DNA of 64,000 nt, taken from Paenibacillus lentus. Lineage in GTDB: Bacteria; Bacillota; Bacilli; Paenibacillales; Paenibacillaceae. Both the position numbers and the translations under genes were made by a program. Positions within the stretch are counted from its first letter, which is position 1. Each line of letters opens with the position of its first letter. The DNA lies in contig NZ_CP034248.1 of the NCBI RefSeq assembly GCF_003931855.1, positions 744,001 to 808,000 on the forward strand, in the 5' to 3' direction. Below are positions 19,665-28,097 of this stretch, in pieces. The notes under the pieces are model-generated. The model searched no databases, had not been told where the DNA came from, and saw nothing but the letters and a program-made list of their open reading frames with translations.

Positions 19665-20084
19665 TTAACCCAGAAACGCAATGGATTCTTTGGTATTTCT
19701 CGCAAACACAACAGGATTTGAAATGGCCTCCCAGTGGATATACATTAAGCGCGGATTTTCATTAAGCCAGTGATTATGAAGGGCAGTCACCTTTATCCCC
19801 CGTTTACGAAGATTTGAGATTAGGCGATTAGCCTGGTTCTGATGTACGGCCGTCTCGCCCAAACAAAGCGCGCGCCCCGATTTATCCAATGATTCAAACG
19901 AGAACATTTGCATCTGAACCAGCGGGGATCGCGTTCTTCTTCCCAGGATCGTCTCATTTAAATCCGTCATCCGCGTGACAAAACAAACCGGCCCTTCTTC
20001 AATTTCTGATTCACCCCCTAGAATTCTTGCAAATTGATTACACAGCCTTTTGAATTGCGGACTTACCTTCACATGCCTTGCCAT
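19665..20084 (-). CDS. DUF1259 (LppY/LpqO-like) protein, copy 1
   Basis: A 139-residue paralogue of the next gene, with the same motifs (GPVCFVTRM, QMFSFESLDKSGRALCLGET, HNHWLNENPRLMYIHWEA). An upstream extension to 20153 is open, but the ATG at 20084 is preceded by AAAGGAGG at good spacing and gives a start aligned with the paralogue, so the short form is chosen. Role unknown; the conserved HNHW and HWE histidines hint at metal binding, which is inference. Confidence 0.82.
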   Translation of the reverse strand: MARHVKVSPQFKRLCNQFARILGGESEIEEGPVCFVTRMTDLNETILGRRTRSPLVQMQMFSFESLDKSGRALCLGETAVHQNQANRLISNLRKRGIKVTALHNHWLNENPRLMYIHWEAISNPVVFARNTKESIAFLG

Positions 20085-20166
20085 GCAAATCCTCCTTTGA
20101 TCATTTTCTATCCATCTTAAGACTAGGAAGAAAAAATGAATTAGGCGAATCACTCATTTTATGCAA

Positions 20167-20204
20167 TAAAAAAAGGACACTCATCTATTGAAAGATCGTG
20201 TCCT
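20167..20204 (-). terminator. Rho-independent terminator
   Basis: Minus strand: AGGACAC pairs with GTGTCCT, followed by seven T residues, directly after the SLH-type gene at 20217. Confidence 0.85.
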
Positions 20205-20216
20205 GCGAATTGAATT

Positions 20217-20598
20217 TTAAGAAGACTTGCTGTCAATCTTCATCGTTAGAATGCCTGTAAAGTAGTCATACGACACCTTCACTATTCTGCCGTTTAACTT
20301 GAACTGCTCCGGAATGTCATTGCGATTAAAATAGTTCCAAACGGTCTTCCATTTCTCCCCGAAGTAGAAGTGGAATAATTGCGCTGAAACGACTGGAATC
20401 TTGAACGATCCATCGCTGAAGCCATTCATTAACTTGGAATCAGCCAGAGACTCTATGGCAGGTCTCGCCCAGTGATTGGGAAGGTACATCCGTAAATCGC
20501 TGTTTCGCCGCATATGTATTGCTTATAGGAATGATAGAAATGGCAAGTATGACGCAAAGGGCAATCTTAATTACTAATTTTGTGTTAGAAAACTTCAT
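20217..20598 (-). pseudogene. Secreted SLH-domain protein, frameshifted
   Basis: The minus strand starts MKFSNTKLVIKIALCVILAI at an ATG at 20598 with AAGGAG upstream: a signal peptide ending in a TYAA site and running into QRFTDVP, the beginning of an SLH domain. The frame then fails, and the continuation HWARPAIESLADSKLMNGFS is found one frame over, in the ORF that ends at 20217. Removing one C from a CCC run restores FTDVPSNHWA. About 126 residues if repaired. Either a decayed gene or a sequencing error. After the SLH core the sequence (NGRIVKVSYDYFTGILTMKI) is unfamiliar. Confidence 0.75.
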
Positions 20599-20877
20599 GG
20601 TCTTCTTACTCCTTTATTATGGGACTGTTGTTATAGCTAGAGTGCTGCAGTTGACTCCCCATTTCTGGCGGAACACCACGTCCTTTCAACATATTAAGCA
20701 CAAAATGATATCACGGTCGCTTCAGCAGCGTCCATGAAAAATCCACCCATTTTTGTTACATATATATCCATAGCCTGGGCTGCTCATACTTTCAAAGAAC
20801 ATGCTTGATTTATTCACATGTTCTGTTCTGGATATTGGACTTAGCGGCTCGGGACGGAGCTGCCTGCACCTTTGCAT

Positions 20878-21333
20878 CTACGGTAATATAACTAGCAGCA
20901 AAGCAATAACTAGGATCAATTTCGTTAGCCATTCGACCTGACGGTGGCCCGCATTTTGTTCCTTGCTATTGACTGCGGCTGCCCCATAAGTGCTTAAGCG
21001 CTGCTTCAACTGCTTATCGATGACAAGCTTGCCAATAAGGGCGGCCAGCATCAATAAGGTTAAGCCCAAATGCCAATAGGCTGATGACAGTGCGCTGAGT
21101 AACCTTATCATATCAACGAAGAACAATAATACGGCTGCGGCAAACGCCAATCGGTTATACCTGTTCCAGGCGTTAATGGATATCTCCTCAAACAGCGGGG
21201 CCATCCCCGTTTCAACGCTTAAGGCCAGCCTGTCGGACAACAACGGGCGAACCCCCGCGGCCATGACGATCGCTCCGCCCACAATAAGGCCCAGCACCAC
21301 ATTTTCAATGGCATTCAAAATAAAAATCAACAT
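20878..21333 (-). CDS. Small multi-pass membrane protein (DUF4149-like)
   Basis: About 151 residues with four probable membrane helices (about 3-27, 55-75, 80-100 and 132-150) and a conserved-looking ISINAWNRYNRLAF segment between helices 1 and 2. The arrangement resembles DUF4149 membrane proteins, but I am not certain. The ATG at 21333 is preceded by AAAAGGAGAGG; a longer frame to 21381 would cover the operator and is rejected. It lies just downstream of a tetR gene, and the same 21-bp operator precedes both, so the TetR protein almost certainly controls it. Confidence 0.75.
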   Translation of the reverse strand: MLIFILNAIENVVLGLIVGGAIVMAAGVRPLLSDRLALSVETGMAPLFEEISINAWNRYNRLAFAAAVLLFFVDMIRLLSALSSAYWHLGLTLLMLAALIGKLVIDKQLKQRLSTYGAAAVNSKEQNAGHRQVEWLTKLILVIALLLVILP

Positions 21334-21365
21334 TGTAATCCTCTCCTTTTTGATTAAATCGCAAA

Positions 21366-21386
21366 TTAGTTGGTCAACCAACCAAA
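21366..21386. promoter_or_regulatory. TetR-type operator, copy 1
   Basis: The inverted complement of TTTGGTTGGTTGACCAATTAA with one substitution, containing the TTGGT/ACCAA dyad. It lies between the tetR stop and the membrane-protein start. Two near-identical 21-mers 640 bases apart, each before one of these genes, strongly suggest one regulator. Confidence 0.8.
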
Positions 21387-21413
21387 TCCATGCAAAAAAA
21401 GAAAAGCAGGCTC

Positions 21414-21989
21414 TTATTCGGTCATATTATATCTGCTTCTCACCATTTTCTCGAGTTCCAGGTATGCACGATCCAAATCAAACTCTGGATTTAACAGCTT
21501 CTGTAAAGCTAATCCATCAAAGCAAGCCAGCATAATCGCCGCAATTGAATCCGTATCCGCTTCTTCTCCGGCGTCACCAGCAACCTTGTGCAGAATTTGC
21601 TCAATTCCGGTACGAGCATTCTCCAACAAAGCATTCACCCGGTCCGAAATTTGCGGATTGCGAAGCCCCAGAGCAAACAATTCAAAACGGAGCTTATACC
21701 AGTCAGGCTGCCTTTCCACACGCTCTTTGGGCTCGTTAAGAGCTGCTTTCGCGAGATGATCTGAAGGTACGCTGGATTGAAGCTGTTGCATATCCCGTGT
21801 GTACTGCTGCGAGGAAGCGAGTAACAGCTCGGTCAAGATTTCTTCTTTATTTCTAAAATAATAATGAATTAATCCGGGCGTGATCCCCGCCTCGTTAGCA
21901 ATGTCTTTAATGGATGCTTTTTCGTATCCCTTTTCCGACATCACTTTGAATGCGGCCTCTACGACTTTATCCCGCTTTTGCTGTACCAT
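21414..21989 (-). CDS. TetR/AcrR family transcriptional regulator
   Basis: A 191-residue TetR repressor with helix-turn-helix IKDIANEAGITPGLIHYYFR (about 25-45) and a TetR_C-like helical ligand domain. It resembles regulators in the BetI/YfiR vicinity. It begins about 20 bases downstream of one operator copy, and the membrane-protein gene 33 bases beyond its stop region carries the other, so autoregulation and control of that gene are likely. Effector unknown. Confidence 0.9.
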   Translation of the reverse strand: MVQQKRDKVVEAAFKVMSEKGYEKASIKDIANEAGITPGLIHYYFRNKEEILTELLLASSQQYTRDMQQLQSSVPSDHLAKAALNEPKERVERQPDWYKLRFELFALGLRNPQISDRVNALLENARTGIEQILHKVAGDAGEEADTDSIAAIMLACFDGLALQKLLNPEFDLDRAYLELEKMVRSRYNMTE

Positions 21990-22009
21990 GCCATCACCCT
22001 ATTTTTCAA

Positions 22010-22030
22010 TTTGGTTGGTTGACCAATTAA
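22010..22030. promoter_or_regulatory. TetR-type operator, copy 2
   Basis: TTTGGTTGGTTGACCAATTAA lies 20 bases upstream of the tetR start, with the dyad TTGGT-N6-ACCAA. It matches the copy at 21366-21386 at 20 of 21 positions after inversion. Confidence 0.8.
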
Positions 22031-22097
22031 AAGAAATATAGCACAGCTCGATCCGGGCTGCAAGAATTCATTGATGTAACCTCATGGCCACCCCAGT

Positions 22098-22262
22098 TTA
22101 TTTTGCCTTGTCCCGTCGAACCGTAAGAATATTCGGCTTATCTCCAAGGGCGCTGCGGAGCTTTTTTCGCGCTTCTACCGGAGTTCTAGCTGTAATCGGA
22201 GCCTCTTTCTGCTCGCCGTCGATTTCATAGGTTACAACGAAGCATTTTTCACCACATCTCAT
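22098..22262 (-). CDS. Small hypothetical protein, 54 residues
   Basis: An ATG at 22262 behind AGGAAG opens a 54-residue frame: MRCGEKCFVVTYEIDGEQKE, then a middle part including TARTPVEARKKLR, and LTVRRDKAK at the end. It reads like a real protein (beta strand, charged helix, beta strand), with two cysteines at the front. Unrecognised. It lies immediately downstream of the radical-SAM cassette on the same strand, after a stem-loop at about 22300-22330, so it could be its last member. Confidence 0.6.
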   Translation of the reverse strand: MRCGEKCFVVTYEIDGEQKEAPITARTPVEARKKLRSALGDKPNILTVRRDKAK

Positions 22263-22335
22263 ATCGCATCTTCCTATCTTGTTAACCCTTATTCAGTGAA
22301 TCCCCCCCTCTCATGCGGATGAGAGAGGGATCTGA

Positions 22336-22935
22336 TCATAACAGCAGCCGTCCAAATAGATCCTCTAAATCGCTAACTTCGGCTAACCCGTTAACCATAA
22401 CTCTGCCGTCAGGAGCAAGACGCACCTCGAGTCTGTTCGGAATATCTTTCAGCTGATCCTGGAGATGAAGGTAGCGATCCGACAGGAAGTGATAACGTTG
22501 ATTGGAGGAGCCTACCCAGGGACGACTCGTATCCAGCCTGTCTTTTTGAAAAGGCCCATCAATAAGCAGATCGGTAACGCCCAATAAGTCGAGGTCATCC
22601 TGCTTGCCCGATTGCTGCAAGTTTTCAAGCAGGTATCCCGTAAACGTCATGATCGAAAGCCCCTCATTCTTAAGGATCCCGCCTAAATGAGCAAGTGCCC
22701 GGGCTTGAGCAAAGGGTTCCCCTCCCAGAAAGGTAATTCCTTCAACTTCAGGGCCTTGAAGAATTTGTTCCGCCAATTGCTCCACTTCCATCGTAATCCC
22801 CCCGTCTTCCGCCCAAGTAAACGGAACTGCACAGCCAGGGCAATGAATGGGGCATCCTTGCACTTGAATACAAGCACGTATACCGGGCCCCTCCACTTTG
22901 GTCGCAGGAATAAATCGATGTACGCGCAGCAGCAT
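22336..22935 (-). CDS. Radical-SAM activase-like 4Fe-4S protein
   Basis: A 199-residue protein with the CxxxCxxC cluster motif in GCPIHCPGCAVPFTW (about 28-37) and the GGEPF motif typical of NrdG/PflA glycyl-radical activases. Automated annotation would call it the anaerobic ribonucleotide reductase activase, but no nrdD or other glycyl-radical enzyme is near. Instead it closes a four-gene cassette: its ATG overlaps the TGA of the preceding gene by one base (TGATG), implying translational coupling. I infer that it modifies or activates a cassette partner. Confidence 0.85.
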   Translation of the reverse strand: MLLRVHRFIPATKVEGPGIRACIQVQGCPIHCPGCAVPFTWAEDGGITMEVEQLAEQILQGPEVEGITFLGGEPFAQARALAHLGGILKNEGLSIMTFTGYLLENLQQSGKQDDLDLLGVTDLLIDGPFQKDRLDTSRPWVGSSNQRYHFLSDRYLHLQDQLKDIPNRLEVRLAPDGRVMVNGLAEVSDLEDLFGRLLL

Positions 22936-24257
22936 CAATAATCCACCACCCGAACGTTGGGTTTTAGAGGCGTTGGCGCCGAAGAACGTACCGTAACTAG
23001 CGGACGAATGCGCTCGATAGCGTACTCCTTCAATCCTAGCATTTCAAAAAATTCATCTACAGCGCGAAAGCCATTGCTGCTTTGACGATATTGGATTGCC
23101 TTCTTGGCCAATACAACCCCCACCCCCGGCAAGTCTGCAATATCGCCTTCCGAGGCTGTATTAAGATCCAGCACCGGTGGAGACAATGATTGTTGAAGCC
23201 CTTCGGAGGAAGCCACCCCCTGATGTGCAGCAGGCACAGATTGCTGCGCAGGAACAGACATGCTGTGCGGCTGCGGTTCCATACGTGGTAATGATGTAAA
23301 AATAGCCCGCCTTCGTAACCTCTCTACTTGATGAGGCTTCAAGCTTAATAATTCCCCAATCTGCTCAGGAAATCGAAAACCGCCAATCGCTTCACGCTGC
23401 TGTACGATTCGCTCGGCTCCGGCGACTCCAACACCCAGAACTTCAATTAATTCATCCCGAGATGCGGTATTTACATCCACAATATCCACTTCATACCCAG
23501 CCTGCCTCGGATTCAAGGCTAATTCAATCGACTCCTCTACTGACGGCGGGGCCGGCATCCCTTGAGTATTGAGCGGGGCCTGCGGCATTGCAGGTTTGAT
23601 CAGTTCAGCCAATTCAGGCTGCCTCATGAACGGGATCCAATCCGGCATTCCCGGTTTCCAGACATGGGTCTGTTCAGGTCGGATTTGTCCGCTCCCCACT
23701 AAACTTTTAATAAGATAAGCATCATAAGGACCATAAGTCTGACCGGCAATGGCTACCATCCACTCTGAGGTTGGGGGAGCCGGAGGTGAACTTCTCAACT
23801 CATCCTTCGAGTATTTATCGTTAGGTACCGCTGTTACTTCGAGTGCCTGAATAGTATAGTTCTGAATATCCCGAAGCAGTTGAACCAGGTCATCCTTATT
23901 AAATTGGCTACCAGACATATTGAACAAGTTACCCGGACCTAGTTCAATGTCATGATCTCCGCTCCGTATGATCTCAACCTGTATGAATTCCTGCCAGTTC
24001 AGATAATTCTGTTTCGTATCCGTCATCCAGTCATTGCGCCAATATACTCCAGCTTCGGTAATAAGCAGCCCATTTTTACCACTACCAAATACGGTAGCAT
24101 CTATAAAAGCAATGGCATAACCCTGAACCGGAATCGATATAGCTCTATAAAACTTGGACAGCTTGTTGTGTTGAATGATCTCCTCGACGAAATAGCCAGG
24201 ACCGGAGTAATTTGCGCAAATGGCTCGGATTTGATTGAAATTTATGAATCCCATCAT
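22935..24257 (-). CDS. GYF_2 plus double helix-hairpin-helix protein
   Basis: About 440 residues. The N-terminal 130 residues form a PH-like or otherwise unknown beta domain (YFVEEIIQHNKLSKFYRAI). A GYF_2-type module follows at about 165-220 (MVAIAGQTYGPYDAYLIK, HVWKPGMPDW). Two ComEA-like helix-hairpin-helix units then lie at about 262-325 (VDVNTASRDELIEVLGVG) and 365-425 (LDLNTASEGDIADLPGVG). Helix-hairpin-helix units usually bind DNA, and GYF_2 binds peptides. No signal peptide, so not a ComEA uptake protein. It overlaps the preceding stop by a few bases. The start is one of two ATGs at 24257 or 24254. Confidence 0.8.
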   Translation of the reverse strand: MMGFINFNQIRAICANYSGPGYFVEEIIQHNKLSKFYRAISIPVQGYAIAFIDATVFGSGKNGLLITEAGVYWRNDWMTDTKQNYLNWQEFIQVEIIRSGDHDIELGPGNLFNMSGSQFNKDDLVQLLRDIQNYTIQALEVTAVPNDKYSKDELRSSPPAPPTSEWMVAIAGQTYGPYDAYLIKSLVGSGQIRPEQTHVWKPGMPDWIPFMRQPELAELIKPAMPQAPLNTQGMPAPPSVEESIELALNPRQAGYEVDIVDVNTASRDELIEVLGVGVAGAERIVQQREAIGGFRFPEQIGELLSLKPHQVERLRRRAIFTSLPRMEPQPHSMSVPAQQSVPAAHQGVASSEGLQQSLSPPVLDLNTASEGDIADLPGVGVVLAKKAIQYRQSSNGFRAVDEFFEMLGLKEYAIERIRPLVTVRSSAPTPLKPNVRVVDY

Positions 24258-24259
24258 GA

Positions 24260-25021
24260 TCAACCCCTGATGTTAATCGTAAGCACAATCGAGTTGTCCT
24301 CTAGTACTTCTTCGCTTTCGATAGTCATGTTCTTATCTTCTACGCGTTCCTTTAGCTTTTCATATACCATAGCTTGCAAGCAGCGTTTATAGTCTTCATC
24401 TACATCCGACAGGTATTGATATACTTTACGCAAATCAGGCGCATTTCGAACCTCAACGTAAAATGGACTGTCATGGGACTGGGACTGCCTGAACAGCAGC
24501 AGGGAGTCCTCTACTCTGCATGTGATGGCATGGCCCGCGCGTACCGGGTTAACGCCGAATTCTTTAAGCGTTCGAAACAAAAGCTCCCCGTCCCGAAAAT
24601 TGGTGGGAAAAGTGACTACTGGCTCGACAATCTCTGTGGCTGATGTCATGATACCCGTTCCGCTTTGGCCTTGTCCTTGGAGCTGCTCAAATATCTGCCG
24701 TCCGGCTGCCTGGTTAATGTCTGCCATAAATTGTTTGATTTTTACTTTAGAATCCGACTTCCCAAAGACTGCTGTCCATTTGCCATCATCCAGCTCCCAG
24801 AAGAAGTATAGATCTTCGCCGTCTATATGAGTTTTATAGCTTCCTCCCCATTTTTCTGCATCGTACCCGGCCTTACGTACCGTTCGCACAAGTTCAAGCT
24901 CATTTTGAAAGGTAGAAGGCTCCTTCACTTCCATCGACTCGACCCATCTATCAAAGTTCTGCTTCCCCATCACGAGGCGCAGTGTAAGCGCGACAGGGAT
25001 CATTGCGAGCGAAACCGACAT
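24260..25021 (-). CDS. DUF1257 (Ycf35-like) domain protein
   Basis: A 253-residue protein whose two halves look like copies of one fold: a first unit (ELELVRTVRKAGYDAEKWGG to IKQFMADINQAAGRQ) and a second (LLFRTLKEFGVNPVRAGHAI to DRCLQ-like DYKRCLQAMVYEKLKE). The C-terminal EEVLEDNSIVLTINIRG matches the end of DUF1257/Ycf35 proteins, which often sit beside DUF2997 genes. Function unknown. The hydrophobic first 18 residues could be a membrane anchor. The ATG directly abuts the TAA of the previous gene. Confidence 0.7.
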   Translation of the reverse strand: MSVSLAMIPVALTLRLVMGKQNFDRWVESMEVKEPSTFQNELELVRTVRKAGYDAEKWGGSYKTHIDGEDLYFFWELDDGKWTAVFGKSDSKVKIKQFMADINQAAGRQIFEQLQGQGQSGTGIMTSATEIVEPVVTFPTNFRDGELLFRTLKEFGVNPVRAGHAITCRVEDSLLLFRQSQSHDSPFYVEVRNAPDLRKVYQYLSDVDEDYKRCLQAMVYEKLKERVEDKNMTIESEEVLEDNSIVLTINIRG

Positions 25022-25249
25022 TTATTTTCCCCCTTCTCTGGTTTGGATCGGATTCACATTCTGTTGTTGAACCTCCACTTGCTCGGCTTCATAATATTCT
25101 TCCGTATATTCTGAATCAATCGTCTCCGCGTCGAGCAGTTGTTCTAAAATCTCGATATAATCCGTGCAGGATTTCCCTTTAATCCCGATAACATCGGCTT
25201 GAATTTGGCCATCGGGAAAGATTTGGACTCGAATCTGTTTCTTTGCCAT
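25022..25249 (-). CDS. DUF2997 family small protein
   Basis: A 75-residue protein starting KKQIRVQIFPDGQIQADVIG and continuing KGKSCTDYIEILEQLL, the DUF2997 signature, followed by an acidic tail (EYTEEYYEAEQVEV). The family is of unknown function and in many Firmicutes and cyanobacteria lies next to DUF1257 genes, as here. A ubiquitin-like or small carrier-like fold is conceivable but unproven. First gene of the cassette, with AGGGG before the ATG. Confidence 0.8.
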   Translation of the reverse strand: MAKKQIRVQIFPDGQIQADVIGIKGKSCTDYIEILEQLLDAETIDSEYTEEYYEAEQVEVQQQNVNPIQTREGGK

Positions 25250-25387
25250 GTCCCCCGCCCCTTTTATCTAATCTAAATGCTATGTACTTATTCGACATAC
25301 GGGAAAATATCCCTTTTAAGACCCGCCGAGACATCATATGAGACTAAGCAATTACTTAAATTCTTCATATTCCCAAAGACCTGCTTT

Positions 25388-25428
25388 AAAAAAGGCCGAT
25401 TCAAAGCGAGTCGCTTTTGAGTACGGCC
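25388..25428 (-). terminator. Terminator of the aldo-keto reductase gene
   Basis: Minus strand: GGCCG-ACTCAAAAGCG pairs with CGCTTTGAAT-CGGCC over a four-base loop, followed by TTTTTT. It also isolates the DUF2997 cassette from the upstream gene. Confidence 0.85.
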
Positions 25429-25486
25429 CATTATATGAATGAATCGGGAACGTCAATGCTTACGCACTGCCATCCCAATGTCTCTC

Positions 25487-26425
25487 CTATTTCAGGATTT
25501 CTTCGATACGGCTCAGAACGTCTTCGCTGAGATCCACCCCTGACGCCTTGACATTTTCTGTTACCTGCTCCGGGCGGCTGGCGCCAACCAGTGCACTTGC
25601 TATGTTTTTCTTGCTCAGTATCCAGGCCAACGCAAGATTGCCCACGGTAATTCCCAGCTCCCCTGCAACCGATTCTAGCTGCTGCACTCTGGCAATCTTC
25701 TCTTCCGTGATTCTATTACGCATCCGCTCAAGCTTGGCCGCCCGGCTGTCCTGCGGAATGTTGGTGGCAGATGTATATTTGCCAGTCAGCAAACCTTGCG
25801 CAAGCGGAGAGAAGACGACCTGACCAATGCCGGAGCGTTCGCAAAGCGGGATGATTTCCTTCTCGATATAACGATCGAACATATTGTACACGGGCTGGTT
25901 AACGACGATACGATCCAGCAAATAACGGTCGGCAACACCAAGCGCCTCCGCGATTTGGGAGGCTTGCCACTCGCTTACGCCGGCATATAACACTTTGCCT
26001 TGGCGAATCAGATCGTCGATGGCGCGCAGCGTTTCGTGCAGAGGCGTCTCTGGATCATAGCGGTGACAATAAAATATATCCACGTAATCGTGTCCAAGGC
26101 GCTTCAAACTAGCGTTGGCCTGCTCGATAATATGCTTGCGCGACAATCCACGGTCGTTCGGGCCTTCGCCCATGGGCCAGAAAGCTTTCGTAGCAAGCAC
26201 ATAGGATTCACGTGGATATGCCTTCAGAGCTTTTCCAACCAGCTCTTCCGCGGCCCCTTTCTCATAAACATTGGCCGTATCAAAAAAGTTGATTCCCAGA
26301 TCATAGGCAGTTTTAATCGAACTCACCGCGTTGTCCCGTTCCACGTAACCACCATATGTAAGCCAACTGCCCAAGCTGATTTCGCTGACTTTTAGCCCAC
26401 TTTCGCCTAATCTTCTGTATCTCAT
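25487..26425 (-). CDS. Aldo/keto reductase
   Basis: A 312-residue NADPH-dependent oxidoreductase of the Kv-beta/YghZ-like branch. Visible are the start MRYRRLGESGLKVSEISLGS, the catalytic tetrad region (FFDTANVY with D and Y, K in ATKAFW, H in FYCHRYDPETPL) and the C-terminal nucleotide-binding segment (ALVGASRPEQVTENVKA). The ATG at 26425 follows AGAGGAGG; the longer frame is ignored. The substrate cannot be predicted; family roles include aldehyde detoxification. Monocistronic, with its own terminator. Confidence 0.92.
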   Translation of the reverse strand: MRYRRLGESGLKVSEISLGSWLTYGGYVERDNAVSSIKTAYDLGINFFDTANVYEKGAAEELVGKALKAYPRESYVLATKAFWPMGEGPNDRGLSRKHIIEQANASLKRLGHDYVDIFYCHRYDPETPLHETLRAIDDLIRQGKVLYAGVSEWQASQIAEALGVADRYLLDRIVVNQPVYNMFDRYIEKEIIPLCERSGIGQVVFSPLAQGLLTGKYTSATNIPQDSRAAKLERMRNRITEEKIARVQQLESVAGELGITVGNLALAWILSKKNIASALVGASRPEQVTENVKASGVDLSEDVLSRIEEILK

Positions 26426-26639
26426 TGCATAGCCTCCTCTATGAATGATGTAAACACTTTTATTTCCTGTTCCTCTCATTCTACATCAATTCATCTGGTC
26501 TTTGAACTTTGTGCTGATCTCACTTGCCCAAGACGTTTAACCACGCAACAAGCTCCATAAAATAAGAATTTATTAATTTCAAATATGATATTTTACAATT
26601 TTATGTATTTTCGCTAACATCCCCGTTACATCGATCTAC

Positions 26640-27818
26640 TATTCTAGTCATGCCCGCCGCATTAACGGCTTCACGAAATTTGAACTGACTGGCCCTGCCA
26701 AAAATTCCAAAGCGGTCGGCAATGTCTCCTCCGTTACCGGAACGTTTGCCAACTGCTCCGGTGGCGTTACGCTATGGAATACTGTCATGTCCTGCGAAGA
26801 GAACTTTGGCGCAACAGCGAGATATGCCAGTTTGAATGATACGCATTATGGCTGGGTCGTTGAAATCGATCCTTTCGACAGTAAATTCCTGCGGAAACAT
26901 ACGGCGCTCGGCCGCTTCAACCATGAGAACACAGCCATGGGCATTGCGAAGGACGGCCGTGTCGTCGTGTACATGGGGGACGATAAGAAAGATGCTTGCG
27001 TCTACAAGTTCGTAACCAAGGGGAAATACGATGCCGCAAAGGGCCGCAGTAATTCCGACCTGCTCTCCGAGGGCACGCTATACGTCGCCAACCTGAAGGG
27101 CGGCAAATGGGCTGAAGTATCCATCGATGCCGTGAAGAAGGTGCTTCATAATGACAAGTTCAAAGCCCCCTCCGGCGTGAAGGGCACTAAAGAAGAACTG
27201 CTGCAAAAATTCCAGACGCAAGGCGACGTCGTAACGAACTGTCATGAAGCCGCGCTGCTCGTAGGCGGAACCCCGACGGATCGGCCTGAGGACGTGGAAA
27301 TTTCCCCGTTCGATAACACCGTCTTTATCTGTCACACCAACAACGATAACCACGGCAACATTCACGGGCATATCACCCGTATTTTTGAAACGGACAACGA
27401 TCTGGGCTCCACCTCGTTCGACTTCGAGATCTTCGCTGCAGGCGGACGTCAATCCGGCTTTAGCTCACCGGACAACCTGGCCTTTGACTCGAACGGCCAT
27501 CTATGGGTCGTGACCGATATTTCATCTAGCAGTTTGAACAAGGGGGTATATACCTCATTTAAGAACAACGGCTTGTTCGTTATCCCTACGTCTGGCCCAA
27601 GCCAAGGCGAAGCCCTGCAATTTGCTTCCGGGCCAAAGGAATGCGAGATGACCGGACCGTTCTTTACCCCGGATGAGCGCACGCTGTTCTTGTCCATCCA
27701 GCACCCGGGCGAGAACACCACGGACGCAAGCAAGCCAACCAGTATGTGGCCGCATCGTCAAGGAGACAAAATCCCTCGCGAAGCCGTCGTAGCCATCCGC
27801 GGGTTCAAGCTCGGCTAA
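26640..27818 (+). pseudogene. phoX-like alkaline phosphatase, 5'-truncated
   Basis: The frame is homologous to the C-terminal half of PhoX (DUF839), a Tat-exported calcium/iron phosphatase. Homology is visible from HARRINGFTKFELTGPAKN at about 26650, upstream of the first ATG, through GGVTLWNTVMSCEENF, NHENTAMGIAKDG, NCHEAALLVGGTPTDRPEDV and [20 protein letters not shown] to the end. PhoX normally exceeds 600 residues and begins with a twin-arginine signal; here that half is absent and the preceding 200 bases hold no coding sequence. Residual translation from 26787 would give 343 residues without signal. tatA follows after 26 bases. Confidence 0.8.
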
Positions 27819-27844
27819 TCATTGAATCGAGAGGAGACCTATCT

Positions 27845-28087
27845 ATGCCATTCGGAAATATCGGTATCGGCGGACTCATCGTCATCCTGATCATCGCTTT
27901 GATCATTTTCGGCCCCTCCAAGCTGCCGGAGCTCGGACGCGCCTTCGGGCGCACGCTTAGCGAATTCAAGAGCGCCACACGTCAGATGATTGACGACGAC
28001 AAAGAAGACAATATCGGGGGCAAAGAAGCATCGTCCACTGCTGAACAAGGGACACGCCTGACGGCTGTGGATTCCAAGAAAGGATAA
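27845..28087 (+). CDS. tatA: Sec-independent translocase protein TatA
   Basis: An 80-residue TatA: a short N-terminal membrane helix ([20 protein letters not shown]), the conserved [17 protein letters not shown] hinge and amphipathic helix, and a charged tail. The ATG at 27845 is preceded by GAGGAGA; the longer frame from a GTG at 27746 overlaps phoX and is rejected. TatA polymerises to let folded twin-arginine proteins cross the membrane. It sits between phoX and tatC, the dedicated Tat operon layout known from phosphate-regulated Bacillus loci. Confidence 0.95.
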   Translation: MPFGNIGIGGLIVILIIALIIFGPSKLPELGRAFGRTLSEFKSATRQMIDDDKEDNIGGKEASSTAEQGTRLTAVDSKKG

Positions 28088-28097
28088 GGAGATCGTC

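Noticed and set aside
22336-22935. nrdG, anaerobic ribonucleotide reductase activase
   Set aside because: Motifs fit the superfamily, but no nrdD is near and the gene is translationally coupled to the DUF2997/DUF1257 cassette, so I keep only the general name.
27746-27844. Longer tatA start at a GTG inside phoX
   Set aside because: The added residues are arginine-rich and would precede the membrane helix; the ATG at 27845 has a good ribosome binding site.
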